From NCBI RefSeq assembly GCF_900155685.1, contig NZ_LT732547.1, positions 269,648-333,647 of the forward strand: a stretch of DNA of 64,000 nt, read 5' to 3'. The stretch is from Paenibacillus bouchesdurhonensis (lineage in GTDB: Bacteria; Bacillota; Bacilli; Paenibacillales; Paenibacillaceae). The translations under genes were made by a program, and so were the position numbers. Shown piece after piece: positions 53,767-63,633 of this stretch (within the stretch, counting starts at the first letter, position 1; each line of letters opens with the position of its first letter). The notes beneath the pieces were generated by a model, which was given only the letters and a program-made list of their open reading frames with translations, did no database searches and was not told the DNA's origin.

Positions 53767-54969
53767 TTGCGGTTGCGGGTTCAAACTCATAAATTATTTT
53801 ATACGATTGGATTTCTCCAGTTTTTCATGAGTGAGATTACGGGCACCACGTTAATTTTATTTCTTCTCGCCAAGGGCTTATCGCTCCAAACCGCGAACTT
53901 TTTGCTTGTTATTTTCTTTGTTAGCATTTTTCTGTTTGAAATTCCGACAGGCGCAATAGCCGATAAATATGGTAGGAAGATTTCTGTCATTCTCGGGCTG
54001 GTCTGCTTTCTCGTATACAGTATTTTATTCATGCAATCGGAACGGATTGAAGTGCTGGTTGTTGCCCAAGTTTTTGGCGGCTTGGCTATTTGTCTGCAGT
54101 CGGGTGCGTTGGAATCATGGGCCGTGGAGAATAGTCATCAGCCGATGGAGGTTCTATTTACGACGGCGAATAGTATCCAGTATATCTCTGGATTTATCTG
54201 CGGACTATTGGGGGCGTTTCTCGCCGTGTACAGTTACTTTCTCCCTTGGCTTGCCAGCATTCTATCTACTCTGTTAGCGATATTGCTATGCGTCTTCTAT
54301 ATGCATGAGAATAAAAGGGGGTTTGCTCGAATCAAGAGTAGAAATGTAGTCGCCATCATTCGGGAAAGTGTCGGAACTAGTCTGCAGAACAAGTCGATAT
54401 GGATCATTTTTATAATAGGATTGTTTATCAGTTTCTCCAATTCTGCAGGCAACACTTTCCAACAGCCTCGTCTTGTAGGCCTTTCTGAACAAGGAGTCTG
54501 GATAATGGGTATCATCAAAGCAGCTTATTCCCTTTGTATGACATTGGGCAGTTACCTCGTGCGGAGGTTGAGCAAGAACAACAGCGATATTAGAGTGCTT
54601 ATGTATGCTTGCGGGATGATCGGCGTTTGGCTTATTTTTGCGGGTTCTCTGAATACTTTTTATCCGGTGCTCATGACTTTCTTAATTTATGAGGTGGGTC
54701 GGGGAATGTACCCGGCGGCGAAGCAAATTTACTTGAACAAAAGAATTTCCGATGAGTATCGTTCCACCCTATTATCTTTTGACTCAGCAGTTTCTCAGCT
54801 TGGAGTGTGCATTGGCCTGATTGTCACCGGGATCATCAGCCGGAATTTTACGGATTTGACCTCGGATCAGACGCCGATTCAAATATCCTGGATACTATGC
54901 GGCGCGGTTGCCTTAGTTCCGGTCGTACTGCTTGGTATCGCAACCAGAAAGCGCAGACAGCAAGAATGA
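53767..54969 (+). CDS. MFS transporter
   Basis: This ~400-residue permease has about 12 helices with the MFS loop motif GAIADKYGRKISVILG (residues near 65-80). The start is taken as TTG 53767, preceded by AAGGAAGG; TTG 53749 is an alternative with no ribosome binding site. Similarity to a drug or metabolite effluxer is general only. No substrate can be assigned. It follows the iron operon terminator and could export a siderophore or be unrelated. Confidence 0.85.
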   Translation: MRLRVQTHKLFYTIGFLQFFMSEITGTTLILFLLAKGLSLQTANFLLVIFFVSIFLFEIPTGAIADKYGRKISVILGLVCFLVYSILFMQSERIEVLVVAQVFGGLAICLQSGALESWAVENSHQPMEVLFTTANSIQYISGFICGLLGAFLAVYSYFLPWLASILSTLLAILLCVFYMHENKRGFARIKSRNVVAIIRESVGTSLQNKSIWIIFIIGLFISFSNSAGNTFQQPRLVGLSEQGVWIMGIIKAAYSLCMTLGSYLVRRLSKNNSDIRVLMYACGMIGVWLIFAGSLNTFYPVLMTFLIYEVGRGMYPAAKQIYLNKRISDEYRSTLLSFDSAVSQLGVCIGLIVTGIISRNFTDLTSDQTPIQISWILCGAVALVPVVLLGIATRKRRQQE

Positions 54970-55068
54970 ATACGCACAGGCGAGTTCCACGTCCCTTGTT
55001 CCTTGTCCCCCAATAACCCTTCGGTTATAGTTGAATTATAGAAGAATACGGTTATGAAAGGGACGAGC

Positions 55069-56046
55069 ATGGCAACGATTCATGATGTAGCATTAAAAGC
55101 GGGGGTATCGGTTACGACGGTATCTCGCGTGATGAATAATCGGGGATATATTAGCGAAGCTACGCGCACCAAGGTGTTTGCAGCTATGGACGAGCTGGGG
55201 TACCAGCCGAATGAGATTGCCCGCTCCTTGCTCCGCAAGCAGTCGAATATTCTAGGGCTTATTGTACCTAGCGTGTCGCATCCGTTCTTTAGCGAGCTGG
55301 CGGATCGCGTGGAATATTACGCTTATCAGAAGGGGTATAAGGTGCTGCTCTGCAATTCGCAGCTTGATCCCGTCAAGGAGCGGGATTATATCGAGATGCT
55401 GAAACGCAATCGCGTCGATGGGATTATTATGGGAAGTCACACCCTGGAGGTGGATGAATACATGAGCCTTCGCTCGCCGATCATTACGTTTGACCGGCAG
55501 ATCGGGAAGGACATCCCTTACATCAGTTCGGACAACTATGAGGGAGGCAGGCTGGCGACGGAAAGGCTCATTAGCCAAGGCTGCCGTAAAATTGCCCATA
55601 TTTGCGGTAATTTGCAGCTCGATCTGCTGGCGAATCGCAGAACAGATGCATTTCGCGATGTCATTCAGCAGCGTGGAATCGAACATCTCATTATTCAGAC
55701 AAATATGAACGTATTTGACCAGGCGCGTTATGAGCAACTGCTGCGTGAGCTGCTGCTAGCGCATCCGGACATTGATGGCATATTTGCGACAAGTGATATT
55801 ATCGGAGCATTTGCTCTAAAGGAGTGCGAGCTGGCAGGCAAGCGGGTGCCAGAGGACATTAAAATCATCGGCTATGATGATGTGAACGCGGCTCGTTGGC
55901 TATCGCCGGAGCTGACCACCGTTCGCCAGCCAATCGACGACTTTGGCAGGCTTGCCGTCGAACTGCTCAGTAAGCAGGTGGAAGGTGAAACCGTTGAAAT
56001 CGAAAACGCTTTGCCTGTGGAGTTAGTTGTGCGGGGCACGGCTTAA
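55069..56046 (+). CDS. LacI-family repressor of sucrose/fructan operon
   Basis: This 325-residue regulator begins MATIHDVALKAGVSVTTVSRVMNNRGYISEATRTKV (in pieces), a standard LacI HTH with hinge helix YQPNEIARSLLRKQ. The sugar-binding core has ILGLIVPSVSHPFFSELADRVEYYA and DIKIIGYDDVNAARWLSPELTTVRQP. ATG 55069 is preferred because AAAGGGACGAGC lies before it; ATG 55054 overlaps it. It stands before the ABC/GH32/fructokinase operon and probably binds the palindrome at 56129. Confidence 0.92.
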   Translation: MATIHDVALKAGVSVTTVSRVMNNRGYISEATRTKVFAAMDELGYQPNEIARSLLRKQSNILGLIVPSVSHPFFSELADRVEYYAYQKGYKVLLCNSQLDPVKERDYIEMLKRNRVDGIIMGSHTLEVDEYMSLRSPIITFDRQIGKDIPYISSDNYEGGRLATERLISQGCRKIAHICGNLQLDLLANRRTDAFRDVIQQRGIEHLIIQTNMNVFDQARYEQLLRELLLAHPDIDGIFATSDIIGAFALKECELAGKRVPEDIKIIGYDDVNAARWLSPELTTVRQPIDDFGRLAVELLSKQVEGETVEIENALPVELVVRGTA

Positions 56047-56057
56047 TCAAATCGTAT

Positions 56058-56100
56058 AGGAACGCATCCATCTGATATTCAAGATGGGTGCGTTTTTTTT
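56058..56100 (+). terminator. Terminator after LacI-type gene
   Basis: AACGCATCCATC pairs with GATGGGTGCGTT (one G-U) around a short loop, followed by eight Ts. Confidence 0.85.
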
Positions 56101-56128
56101 GGCTGAGCAAAGATTTTTTAAAAATTGT

Positions 56129-56169
56129 ATGTCAAACGATTGACATATGTTAAAGGTTTGACATACAAT
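56129..56169 (+). promoter_or_regulatory. LacI-type operator and overlapping promoter
   Basis: ATGTCAAACGATTGACAT (56129-56146) is an 18-bp palindrome with the central CG typical of LacI-family operators. TTGACA (56140-56145), an 18-base spacer and TACAAT (56164-56169) form a sigma-A promoter whose -35 overlaps the operator. It lies about 104 bases before the binding-protein gene. Confidence 0.75.
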
Positions 56170-56272
56170 TTGAATTACAACACAGCTGCAAGCGATTACA
56201 TTTTCTTGGGATATTAAGCGCTCGCAGCACCAAAAGTAAACTATTATCAACTCTAGCAACGGGGGGAAAAGA

Positions 56273-57619
56273 ATGAAGCGATTAAATGGGTTAAGCATGA
56301 CGGTGGTAGTTGTACTTATGGCACTAATTGTGTCGGCATGTGGCGGAGATGGTAGTACAAGCAGTGGTACAAACAGTGGAACGACAAATGCCGCAAACGG
56401 AACAAACACTTCAGGCAAAGCGGTCAAAATTTCTATATTAAATTCGAAAGGCGAAATTCAGGCGCAGCTTGAAGAGGCGGCGAAGACGTTCCATGAGGAT
56501 AACCCGGATATTACCCTGGAAATCATGGCTGCTCCGGCAGGCACCTCTCCATTCGAGCGGGCTTCCACTTTATATGCCTCAGGAAATCCGCCGACGATGA
56601 TGATGCTCGATACGGGAGATGTAGAGAAGTTTAAGGATCGGATTCTTGATTTGAGCGAGGAGAAGTGGAATGCGGATGCCGTCGAGAATGCGACGAACCT
56701 GACGACATTCGACGGCAAGAACTATGGCTTTCCGCTAGCGATCGAAGGCTACGGCTTCATTTACAACAAAGCGATCCTTGATGAAGCGGTGGGCGGGAGC
56801 TTTGATCCAGCGACGATAAAGACCAGAGACGATCTGGAGAATTTGTTCAAGCAAATTGAAGCATCCGGCAAAAAGGCGCTGATCATCTCTCCGATGGATT
56901 GGTCGCTCGGAGCGCACTTCCAGCCGTTGGCTTATGCGGGACAGAACAAGGACATGGCTGAAGTGAACAAATTCATGGATTCACTGAAGGCAGGCACAGA
57001 GGATTTATCGAGTAATGCCGTGCTGAATGGCCTGCTGGATACGTTTGATATGATGAAAAATTACAATATCGACAAGAAGTCTCCATTAGCGGGAGTATAT
57101 GAGCGCGGCCCTGAAGTTCTCGGTAAAGGCGAAGTAGGCATTTGGTTCCAAGGCAACTGGGCATGGCCGCAAATTCAAGATTTCGACACCGCGGACGGAG
57201 CCTATGGCTTCCTGCCGGTACCGATTAGCAACAACCCGGACGATTACGGCAACCAGGAAATTTCATCGGCTGTTTCCAAGCGAATTATTGTAGACAAAGA
57301 GAAGAGTTCGCCAGAACAGCAGGAAGCCGCTAAGAAGTTCCTAAATTGGATCGTATACGAAGAAAAGGGTCAGGATTTCCTGGTGAACCAAGCGAGCATC
57401 ATTCCGGCGTTCAAGAATATTACACTTCCAGCCGCTGATCCACTCGGTCAGTCCATTCAGGACTACATTGCCAGAGGCAAATCCCAGGAATCGATGAGTA
57501 CTCTTCCAGCGGATCACTGGGCAAAGGTCGGAGCTTCGATGCAGAAATATTTAGGCGACGCTGGCGATCGGGCTACACTGATTAAAGAAATCGAAGAGTA
57601 CTGGACAAGCGTGAAGTAA
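56273..57619 (+). CDS. Sugar ABC transporter substrate-binding lipoprotein
   Basis: This 448-residue extracellular solute-binding protein has lipobox VSACG (Cys23) and a Ser/Thr/Gly/Asn-rich linker. Its family-1 binding fold includes AAKTFHEDNPDITLEIMAAPAG, LTTFDGKNYGFPLAIEGYGFIYNK, GKGEVGIWFQGNWAWP and PEQQEAAKKFLNWIV. AGGGGGGAAAA precedes the ATG. It should bind sucrose or short fructans, judged by the GH32 and fructokinase genes in the same operon. Confidence 0.92.
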   Translation: MKRLNGLSMTVVVVLMALIVSACGGDGSTSSGTNSGTTNAANGTNTSGKAVKISILNSKGEIQAQLEEAAKTFHEDNPDITLEIMAAPAGTSPFERASTLYASGNPPTMMMLDTGDVEKFKDRILDLSEEKWNADAVENATNLTTFDGKNYGFPLAIEGYGFIYNKAILDEAVGGSFDPATIKTRDDLENLFKQIEASGKKALIISPMDWSLGAHFQPLAYAGQNKDMAEVNKFMDSLKAGTEDLSSNAVLNGLLDTFDMMKNYNIDKKSPLAGVYERGPEVLGKGEVGIWFQGNWAWPQIQDFDTADGAYGFLPVPISNNPDDYGNQEISSAVSKRIIVDKEKSSPEQQEAAKKFLNWIVYEEKGQDFLVNQASIIPAFKNITLPAADPLGQSIQDYIARGKSQESMSTLPADHWAKVGASMQKYLGDAGDRATLIKEIEEYWTSVK

Positions 57620-57730
57620 CCTATCTAATTTAACATCAGCTGAAAAGACGATAGTGATGGGTAAGAACACATATATCGTGTATCTTATCCATCGCTTTCT
57701 TCACAATGACAGAGGAAAAGAGGAATCGTT

Positions 57731-58615
57731 ATGATCAAAGAAAAGGAATGGTGGCCACGGCTTAAGACGAGATTACTGTTTACCGGTCCGACCTTATTCG
57801 CTTTTCTTACCGTAATGATCGTTCCATTTATATATGGTATTTATCTGACCTTCACGAATTGGGACGGCATCGCGACGACGCATACGCTGGTAGGGTTTGA
57901 GAACTATGGAAAAGTGTTTCAAGACAAGGTCTTCTGGAAGTCCTTTGGTTTGACGCTGAAATATGTACTGTTTACTGTCATCCTGGTCAATACCGTTGCC
58001 TTCCTATTAGCCTTCGGACTAACGAGAGGATTGAAAGGCCAGAATATATTCCGGGCCGGGTTCTTCATACCGAATCTGGTCGGCGGCATCGTGCTCGGTC
58101 TGATCTGGCAGTTTATTTTCTCGAATGTTCTGGTATACGTGGGAGAGAAGGCGGGAATTCAGCTATTCAGCACATCCTGGCTGGCTGATCCGCAGAAGGC
58201 CTTCTGGGCTCTCATTATTGTGACCATCTGGCAGTACGCCGGGTATATGATGGTGATTTATATCGCTGGACTCATGAGCGTACCCAACGATATATTGGAG
58301 GCAGCGAGCATCGATGGCGCAAATGGCTGGACGAAGCTGCGGACGATGACTTTGCCGCTGATGGTTCCTTCGTTTATCGTTTGTATATTTTTAACGCTGC
58401 AGCGGGGCTTTATGGTCTATGACGTCAACCTGTCTCTGACGAAGGGCGGGCCCTTCAAGAGTACGGAAATGGTCTCGATGCATGTCTATGAAAAAGCGTT
58501 CCTCTCCCGTGATTACGGTCTAGGACAAGCGGAAGCGCTAGTACTCTTCCTTCTTGTCGCAGTAATTACGCTGCTTCAGGTGTATTTTGGGAAGAAGATG
58601 GAGGTGGAGGCCTAA
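57731..58615 (+). CDS. Sugar ABC transporter permease (MalF type)
   Basis: This 294-residue permease has six helices and the EAA loop DILEAASIDGANGWTKLRTMTLPLM. The segment GPTLFAFLTVMIVPFIYGIYLTFTNWDG (first helix, in pieces) is typical. Its stop overlaps the next start (TAATG). With the following gene it forms the membrane channel; the ATPase is not encoded here and is probably a shared MsmX-like protein. Confidence 0.93.
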   Translation: MIKEKEWWPRLKTRLLFTGPTLFAFLTVMIVPFIYGIYLTFTNWDGIATTHTLVGFENYGKVFQDKVFWKSFGLTLKYVLFTVILVNTVAFLLAFGLTRGLKGQNIFRAGFFIPNLVGGIVLGLIWQFIFSNVLVYVGEKAGIQLFSTSWLADPQKAFWALIIVTIWQYAGYMMVIYIAGLMSVPNDILEAASIDGANGWTKLRTMTLPLMVPSFIVCIFLTLQRGFMVYDVNLSLTKGGPFKSTEMVSMHVYEKAFLSRDYGLGQAEALVLFLLVAVITLLQVYFGKKMEVEA

Positions 58616-59448
58616 TGGACACGGCTCGTAAAGGATTCGCTGGGGTATGGTTGAAAACGATTGGATTAACCCTAGTGCTCGTACTATTTATTTTTCCATT
58701 TATTTTTCTGCTGATTAACTCGTTCAAGGCCAATACGGCGATTACTTCAAACCCGTTATCCCTGCCGCAAAGCCTGGATTGGACGAACTATCACAACGCG
58801 TTTGAGAAGATGAACTATACAGCTTCATTTATGAACTCACTTACCGTAACCATTTTAGGAGTAGCGTTAATATCGCTTTTTGCCGCCATGACGGCGCATT
58901 ATTTCGTACGCAATCAGACGAAATTTAATCAATATACCTTCATGATGATGGTTGCTGCGATGATCATTCCTTTCCAGGCGATTATGATTCCGCTAGTCAA
59001 AATTTATGGAACGCTGGGCATGCTGGATAGCAAATGGGCTCTCATCTACATGTATTTAGGCTTTGGCAGCCCGCTGGCGGTGTTCATCTATCACGGCTTT
59101 GTGAAGGGGGTGCCCGCGGAGCTGGAGGAAGCGGCTCTGATCGATGGCTGTACCCGAACGCAAACGTTCTTTCGGATCGTATTTCCCGTACTGGCTCCGA
59201 CCACTGCGACCATATCAATATTGAACGTGCTGTGGATTTGGAATGATTTCCTTCTACCATCTCTCATTTTGGTTTCTCCGCACAATCGGACGCTGCCGCT
59301 CTCAACATTCAGCTTCTATGGGACGTATTCCGTGGACTACGGGCCGCTGATGGCCGGGCTAGTACTTACCATTTTGCCGGTGATGCTGGTCTATTTATTC
59401 GCTCAGAGATATATCATTCAGGGAGTTATGCAGGGCTCTATCAAATAA
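58615..59448 (+). CDS. Sugar ABC transporter permease (MalG type)
   Basis: This 277-residue permease has six helices and the EAA loop ELEEAALIDGCTRTQTFFRIVFPVLAPTTAT, plus FPFIFLLINSFKAN at the N-terminus. It pairs with the upstream MalF-like subunit, whose stop codon overlaps its start. GGAGGTGGAGG lies just before the ATG. Confidence 0.93.
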   Translation: MDTARKGFAGVWLKTIGLTLVLVLFIFPFIFLLINSFKANTAITSNPLSLPQSLDWTNYHNAFEKMNYTASFMNSLTVTILGVALISLFAAMTAHYFVRNQTKFNQYTFMMMVAAMIIPFQAIMIPLVKIYGTLGMLDSKWALIYMYLGFGSPLAVFIYHGFVKGVPAELEEAALIDGCTRTQTFFRIVFPVLAPTTATISILNVLWIWNDFLLPSLILVSPHNRTLPLSTFSFYGTYSVDYGPLMAGLVLTILPVMLVYLFAQRYIIQGVMQGSIK

Positions 59449-59468
59449 GCAATTGTACAGGAGGAATT

Positions 59469-60950
59469 ATGACTATCCTAAGGACTTACACGTTGGAACA
59501 GGCAAATGAGTTCATCAGGGATTCGAAGCATTTGCTGAAGAACGATTACAGGCTTAATTATCATCTGATGGCTGAATTCGGTTGGATGAATGATCCTAAT
59601 GGCTTTATCCATTATAATGGGGAGTATCATTTATTTTATCAGCACTACCCTTACAAGCCGGTGTGGGGACCGATGCATTGGGGCCATGCCGTTAGCCGGG
59701 ATCTAGTGAATTGGAAATACCATCCGGTAGCCCTTGCGCCGGACGAAGCATACGACAAGGGGGGCTGTTTCTCCGGCAGCGCCGTCGCCAAGGATGGTAA
59801 GCTTGTGCTTCTGTATACAGGGCATGTGGTGACCGGGCCGAACTCGGATCAAGATTATGAGCAGGTTCAGGCATTGGCAATCTCAGAGGATGGGGTGAAC
59901 TTCCATAAACACGAGGGCAACCCGATCATCGGCCGCAATCAAATCCCAGAAGGGGTTAGCCGGAAGGACTTCCGCGACCCGAAGGTGTTCGAATACAACA
60001 ATCAGTATTATATGGTGTTGGGCTCAAATGATGCACAGGGCAACGGGCTCGTATTGCTGTACCGCTCGGAGGATTTGCTTAGCTGGTCGTTTGTTAACAT
60101 ATTAGCCAAAAGCGACGGTACCTTCGGCGATAACTGGGAATGCCCGGACTTGTTCCTGCTTGGGGACAAGGCGATTCTGATGATGTCGCCGCAGCGAATG
60201 CCAGCGCAAGGAGAGCAGTACAACAATCTTCATTCCAACATGTATATGGTGGGCGAATTCGACGCCGAGGCCGGGACATTCACGTCCGAGCGCTACGCTC
60301 AAGTTGACCATGGCTTCGACTTCTATGCGCCGCAGTCTACACTGGATGCTCAGGGAAGACGAATCGTTATCGGCTGGATGGATATGTGGGAAGAGGATAT
60401 GCCGACCCAGCAAGGGCATCATTGGGCTGGTGCCATGAGCTTGCCGCGCGTGGCGGTGCTGGATGGCGACCGGATCTTGTTCAGCCCGGTGGAAGAGATC
60501 GAGTCGAGTCGCAGTAATGCTTATGAACAGGCAAATATCGAGCTAAGCGGGGAGCGGCAATTAGCGATCTCTGGCGACAGCTACGAGCTGCAAGTCGAGT
60601 TTGAAGCGGGGGATGCGCAGCAATTCGGCCTTAAGCTCCGAACGGATGAGGCGGGGAAAGAAGAGACGGTCATCGCCTATCATCAGGAAGAAGGAATGCT
60701 GCTGCTCGATCGGGAGCGGGCAGGCATCGGCCCCGGCGGCCAGCGCAAAGCGGCTGTACCCCTTGAGGACGGCAAGCTCTCGCTGCGGATTTTCGTAGAT
60801 AAATCCTCGGTAGAGGTGTTCGCTGGCGACGGCGAAGTAGTTATGACGGCACGGATTTACCCCGGTGTGGATTCTCGGGGCATCAAGCTATTCTCGACAG
60901 GCGAGAGCCAAGTAACGATGCTGCGGAAATGGGATATTTCCCAAGCATAA
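59469..60950 (+). CDS. GH32 beta-fructofuranosidase (sucrose/levan hydrolase)
   Basis: This 493-residue GH32 enzyme has the nucleophile Asp42 in WMNDPNGF, the transition-state stabiliser Asp170 in FRDPK, and the acid/base Glu224 in WECPDLF. The five-bladed propeller is followed by a C-terminal beta-sandwich (about 355-493, KSSVEVFAGDGEVVMTARIYP). There is no signal peptide, so it acts inside the cell on imported sucrose or fructo-oligosaccharides, phosphorylated or not. ACAGGAGGAATT precedes the ATG, 20 bases after the permease gene. Confidence 0.94.
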   Translation: MTILRTYTLEQANEFIRDSKHLLKNDYRLNYHLMAEFGWMNDPNGFIHYNGEYHLFYQHYPYKPVWGPMHWGHAVSRDLVNWKYHPVALAPDEAYDKGGCFSGSAVAKDGKLVLLYTGHVVTGPNSDQDYEQVQALAISEDGVNFHKHEGNPIIGRNQIPEGVSRKDFRDPKVFEYNNQYYMVLGSNDAQGNGLVLLYRSEDLLSWSFVNILAKSDGTFGDNWECPDLFLLGDKAILMMSPQRMPAQGEQYNNLHSNMYMVGEFDAEAGTFTSERYAQVDHGFDFYAPQSTLDAQGRRIVIGWMDMWEEDMPTQQGHHWAGAMSLPRVAVLDGDRILFSPVEEIESSRSNAYEQANIELSGERQLAISGDSYELQVEFEAGDAQQFGLKLRTDEAGKEETVIAYHQEEGMLLLDRERAGIGPGGQRKAAVPLEDGKLSLRIFVDKSSVEVFAGDGEVVMTARIYPGVDSRGIKLFSTGESQVTMLRKWDISQA

Positions 60951-61055
60951 CGACAGCGATCGAATATTCGTATTCGCTGCTTATATTGATAGGAAATCAA
61001 GCTCAAAAACTTGCTTTGCAAGTTTAGAGCATGACATATGAGGGGGCGCATGCAA

Positions 61056-62036
61056 ATGACGACAGTGTATACGATTGGCGAGGCATTGATTGACTTCATT
61101 CCTGCAAGCAAGGGTGTGGAGCTGAAGAACGTGGAGAGCTTCACCAAAGCGGCAGGCGGTGCGCCGGCGAATGTCGCTTGTGCGGTCGCTAAGCTTGGCG
61201 GTCATGCTGCGTTCATCGGCAAGCTCGGGGCAGATGCGTTTGGTGAATTTCTGGTGGACAAGATGGCCGCTAGCAGTGTAGATGTATCGCGCGTGCTGCG
61301 CACAAACGAAGCGAACACGGCGCTAGCGTTCGTCAGTCTGAGGGAAGACGGCGATCGGGACTTCTCCTTCTATCGTAATCCGAGCGCGGATATGCTGCTG
61401 CACGAAGATGAAATTAGCGACGATTGGTTCGAGAAAGGGGATCTCCTGCACTTTTGCTCCGTGGATCTGATCGAAGCTCCGGTGAAATACGCCCACCGGA
61501 AAGCGATTGAGCTAGCGCGGGAAGCGGGAGCGGTCATCAGCTTCGACCCGAACGTCAGGCTTCCCTTATGGCCGGACAAGGAGTCATGCCGTCGCGCGAT
61601 TCATGAGTTTCTCCCGCTGAGCCATATTGTAAAGATCAGCGATGAGGAGCTGGCGTTCATTACGGGGATCGCTGATGAGAAGACGGCAATCTCGTCGCTA
61701 TTCGTCGGAGATGTGCAGCATGTGATTTACACGCGCGGCGCGGCGGGAGCGACCTGGTTCTCGCGGGGCGGCCTGGAGGTGTCCGTACCCGGAAATCGGG
61801 TGGACGTTGCGGACACGACGGGGGCTGGCGATTCGTTTATCGGGGCGCTGCTGTATCAAGCGCAGATGATGCCGCAATGGCTGGAGCAATTAGAGCAGGT
61901 GGATCGCAAGCAAGTGGAGGAGCTGCTGAAGTTTGCTAACGCCGCCGCAGCTATTACCGCGAGCCGCCCAGGGGCGATCGATGCGCTGCCGTCCTTGCAT
62001 GATGTCGAGACCTTCCTTGAAAGAGAAGAGAATTAA
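61056..62036 (+). CDS. PfkB-family fructokinase
   Basis: This 326-residue kinase starts TTVYTIGEALIDFIPASKG with the glycine motif AAGGAPANVACAVAKLGG and the C-terminal catalytic motif ADTTGAGDSFIGALLY. ATG 61056 follows AGGGGG by nine bases; in-frame ATGs at 61038 and 61050 are less well placed. It phosphorylates fructose released by the GH32 enzyme and completes the pathway started by the ABC importer. A hairpin terminator begins at its stop codon. Confidence 0.9.
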   Translation: MTTVYTIGEALIDFIPASKGVELKNVESFTKAAGGAPANVACAVAKLGGHAAFIGKLGADAFGEFLVDKMAASSVDVSRVLRTNEANTALAFVSLREDGDRDFSFYRNPSADMLLHEDEISDDWFEKGDLLHFCSVDLIEAPVKYAHRKAIELAREAGAVISFDPNVRLPLWPDKESCRRAIHEFLPLSHIVKISDEELAFITGIADEKTAISSLFVGDVQHVIYTRGAAGATWFSRGGLEVSVPGNRVDVADTTGAGDSFIGALLYQAQMMPQWLEQLEQVDRKQVEELLKFANAAAAITASRPGAIDALPSLHDVETFLEREEN

Positions 62037-62085
62037 TATAGCAATGAAGACCCTGCCAAATTGCTAGGGTCTTCAGTGCTATATC
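62036..62085 (+). terminator. Terminator of sucrose/fructan operon
   Basis: ATATAGCA pairs with TGCTATAT and GAAGACCCT with AGGGTCTTC, separated by a small bulge and followed by CTTTCTTCT. The stem overlaps the fructokinase stop codon. Confidence 0.85.
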
Positions 62086-62307
62086 TTTCTTCTCCAGGCC
62101 TTCCTTGATTTAGCGCATGATAAGCGGGTCAGACGGCTATTTTACTAAGACAACGGCCAGCAAGTATAGTATAATGATCCGTTGAATGTGTATTATTGCA
62201 TGCGCATATTACGACGAACCATTTTTGCGCACAATACAGAAAAGCACCTAGTCGCGCAGCAGCTCATCAAAGAATAACTGATGTGCCAAGATGGAGGAAT
62301 TTGTATC

Positions 62308-63537
62308 ATGAAAAAACATCCAGAGACTCATTCCCACACGGAGCTGGAATCGGCCTCTCGGGTTTGGCTGTTGATTCTAGGCATTGTTTTCCTAGCCACG
62401 AACCTGCGAGCCCCGATTACCTCCGTAGGCCCTTTGGTTGAAATTATCCGTGCCGATCTAGGCATATCCAATACGTTAGCCGGGCTGATCACTACACTTC
62501 CGCTAATCGCTTTTGCCTTATTATCTCCCGTTGCTCCGAAGCTGGCTCGCCGTTACGGCATGCCGCTCGTTCTTTTCGTATCTGTGCTGATGCTTGGGGT
62601 TGGCGTACTGATTAGATCCGCTTGGGGGATCGGGGCGCTGCTTATCGGTACGGTCGTCTTGGGGCTGGCTATTTCGGTCTGCAACGTTCTTATGCCGAGT
62701 TTAATCAAAGAGAAATTCCCGCTGCGCATAGGGCTTATGATCGGCGTATATTCGGTAGCCATGAACTTGACCGGAGCCATCGCTTCCGGGATCAGCGTGC
62801 CCGTTGCCGAGGGGGCGGGTCTCGGGTGGAAAGGGGCGCTGGCGATCTGGGCGGTGCTCGCTTTGATCGCTGCCTTGTTATGGGCTCCTCAGCTGCGACG
62901 CCAGCGCCAGCAAGCGAATATATCCAGTAAGCTGGACAAGCCTGTGAACGTATGGAAGTCCGCTCTGGCCTGGTACGTGACCCTGTACATGGGTCTGCAA
63001 TCGCTGCTGTTCTATGTCGTTGTAACCTGGCTTCCCGATATATTAAAGAGCCAGGGCATGACGGCGGATTCGGCAGGCTGGACCCTTTCGTTCATGCAGT
63101 TGTCCGTACTGCCAATTACTTTTCTTATGCCTATCATTGCAGGCCGCGTAAAGAATCAAGTCGGTTTGATGATTATCACGGTATCCTTCTTCTTTGTGGG
63201 AATCGGCGGGATTCTGTACGGTAGCGACAAGCTGACGATGCTGTGGGCAATCATGATCGGTATCAGCTTAGGCAGCTCCTTTAGTCTGGCGATGATGCTG
63301 TTCGGACTAAGGACAAGCAACGCTTACGATGCAGCTGAATTATCGGGAATGGCTCAATCGGTGGGCTACTTGCTGGCTGCGGTCGGACCGACGTTTGTCG
63401 GTTACCTGCATGATGCGACGGGCGGCTGGCGGATGCCGATGTATTTCTTGGTTGGTGTAGCCTTGCTCGTGCTTATTTTCGGCATAGCATCTGGACGGAA
63501 CCGACTCATTGGACAATCGGCCACTGGACAATCCTAA
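62308..63537 (+). CDS. CynX/NimT-like MFS transporter
   Basis: This 409-residue transporter has about 12 helices. The first block LGIVFLATNLRAPITSVGPLVEIIR and later LFVSVLMLGVGVLIRSAWG resemble the CynX/NimT subfamily, named for cyanate and 2-nitroimidazole transport, though the substrates of most members are unknown. ATG 62308 is preferred because GGAGG lies upstream; the in-frame ATG 62281 has no ribosome binding site. It is monocistronic, ending at a terminator. Confidence 0.9.
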   Translation: MKKHPETHSHTELESASRVWLLILGIVFLATNLRAPITSVGPLVEIIRADLGISNTLAGLITTLPLIAFALLSPVAPKLARRYGMPLVLFVSVLMLGVGVLIRSAWGIGALLIGTVVLGLAISVCNVLMPSLIKEKFPLRIGLMIGVYSVAMNLTGAIASGISVPVAEGAGLGWKGALAIWAVLALIAALLWAPQLRRQRQQANISSKLDKPVNVWKSALAWYVTLYMGLQSLLFYVVVTWLPDILKSQGMTADSAGWTLSFMQLSVLPITFLMPIIAGRVKNQVGLMIITVSFFFVGIGGILYGSDKLTMLWAIMIGISLGSSFSLAMMLFGLRTSNAYDAAELSGMAQSVGYLLAAVGPTFVGYLHDATGGWRMPMYFLVGVALLVLIFGIASGRNRLIGQSATGQS

Positions 63538-63570
63538 ATTCAAGAATGTGAACAAGATACCATGCATACG

Positions 63571-63612
63571 AAAGAAGGAGCCTTCTCCGTCTAGGAGAGG
63601 CTCCTTTCTTAG
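63571..63612 (+). terminator. Terminator after CynX-like gene
   Basis: AAAGAAGGAGCCT pairs with AGGCTCCTTTCTT with small bulges and an inner CTCC/GGAG pairing. A poor T-run follows. It also faces the minus-strand gene ending at 63634. Confidence 0.75.
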
Positions 63613-63633
63613 TAATTGAAGGCTCTGGGATAA

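Noticed and set aside
53767..54969. Dedicated siderophore exporter
   Set aside because: The MFS gene follows the iron operon but is separated by a terminator and has no nearby Fur box, so no specific role is claimed.
55018..55040. AATAACC-CTTC-GGTTAT hairpin before the LacI gene
   Set aside because: The stem is short and has no T-run, so calling it a terminator would be guesswork.
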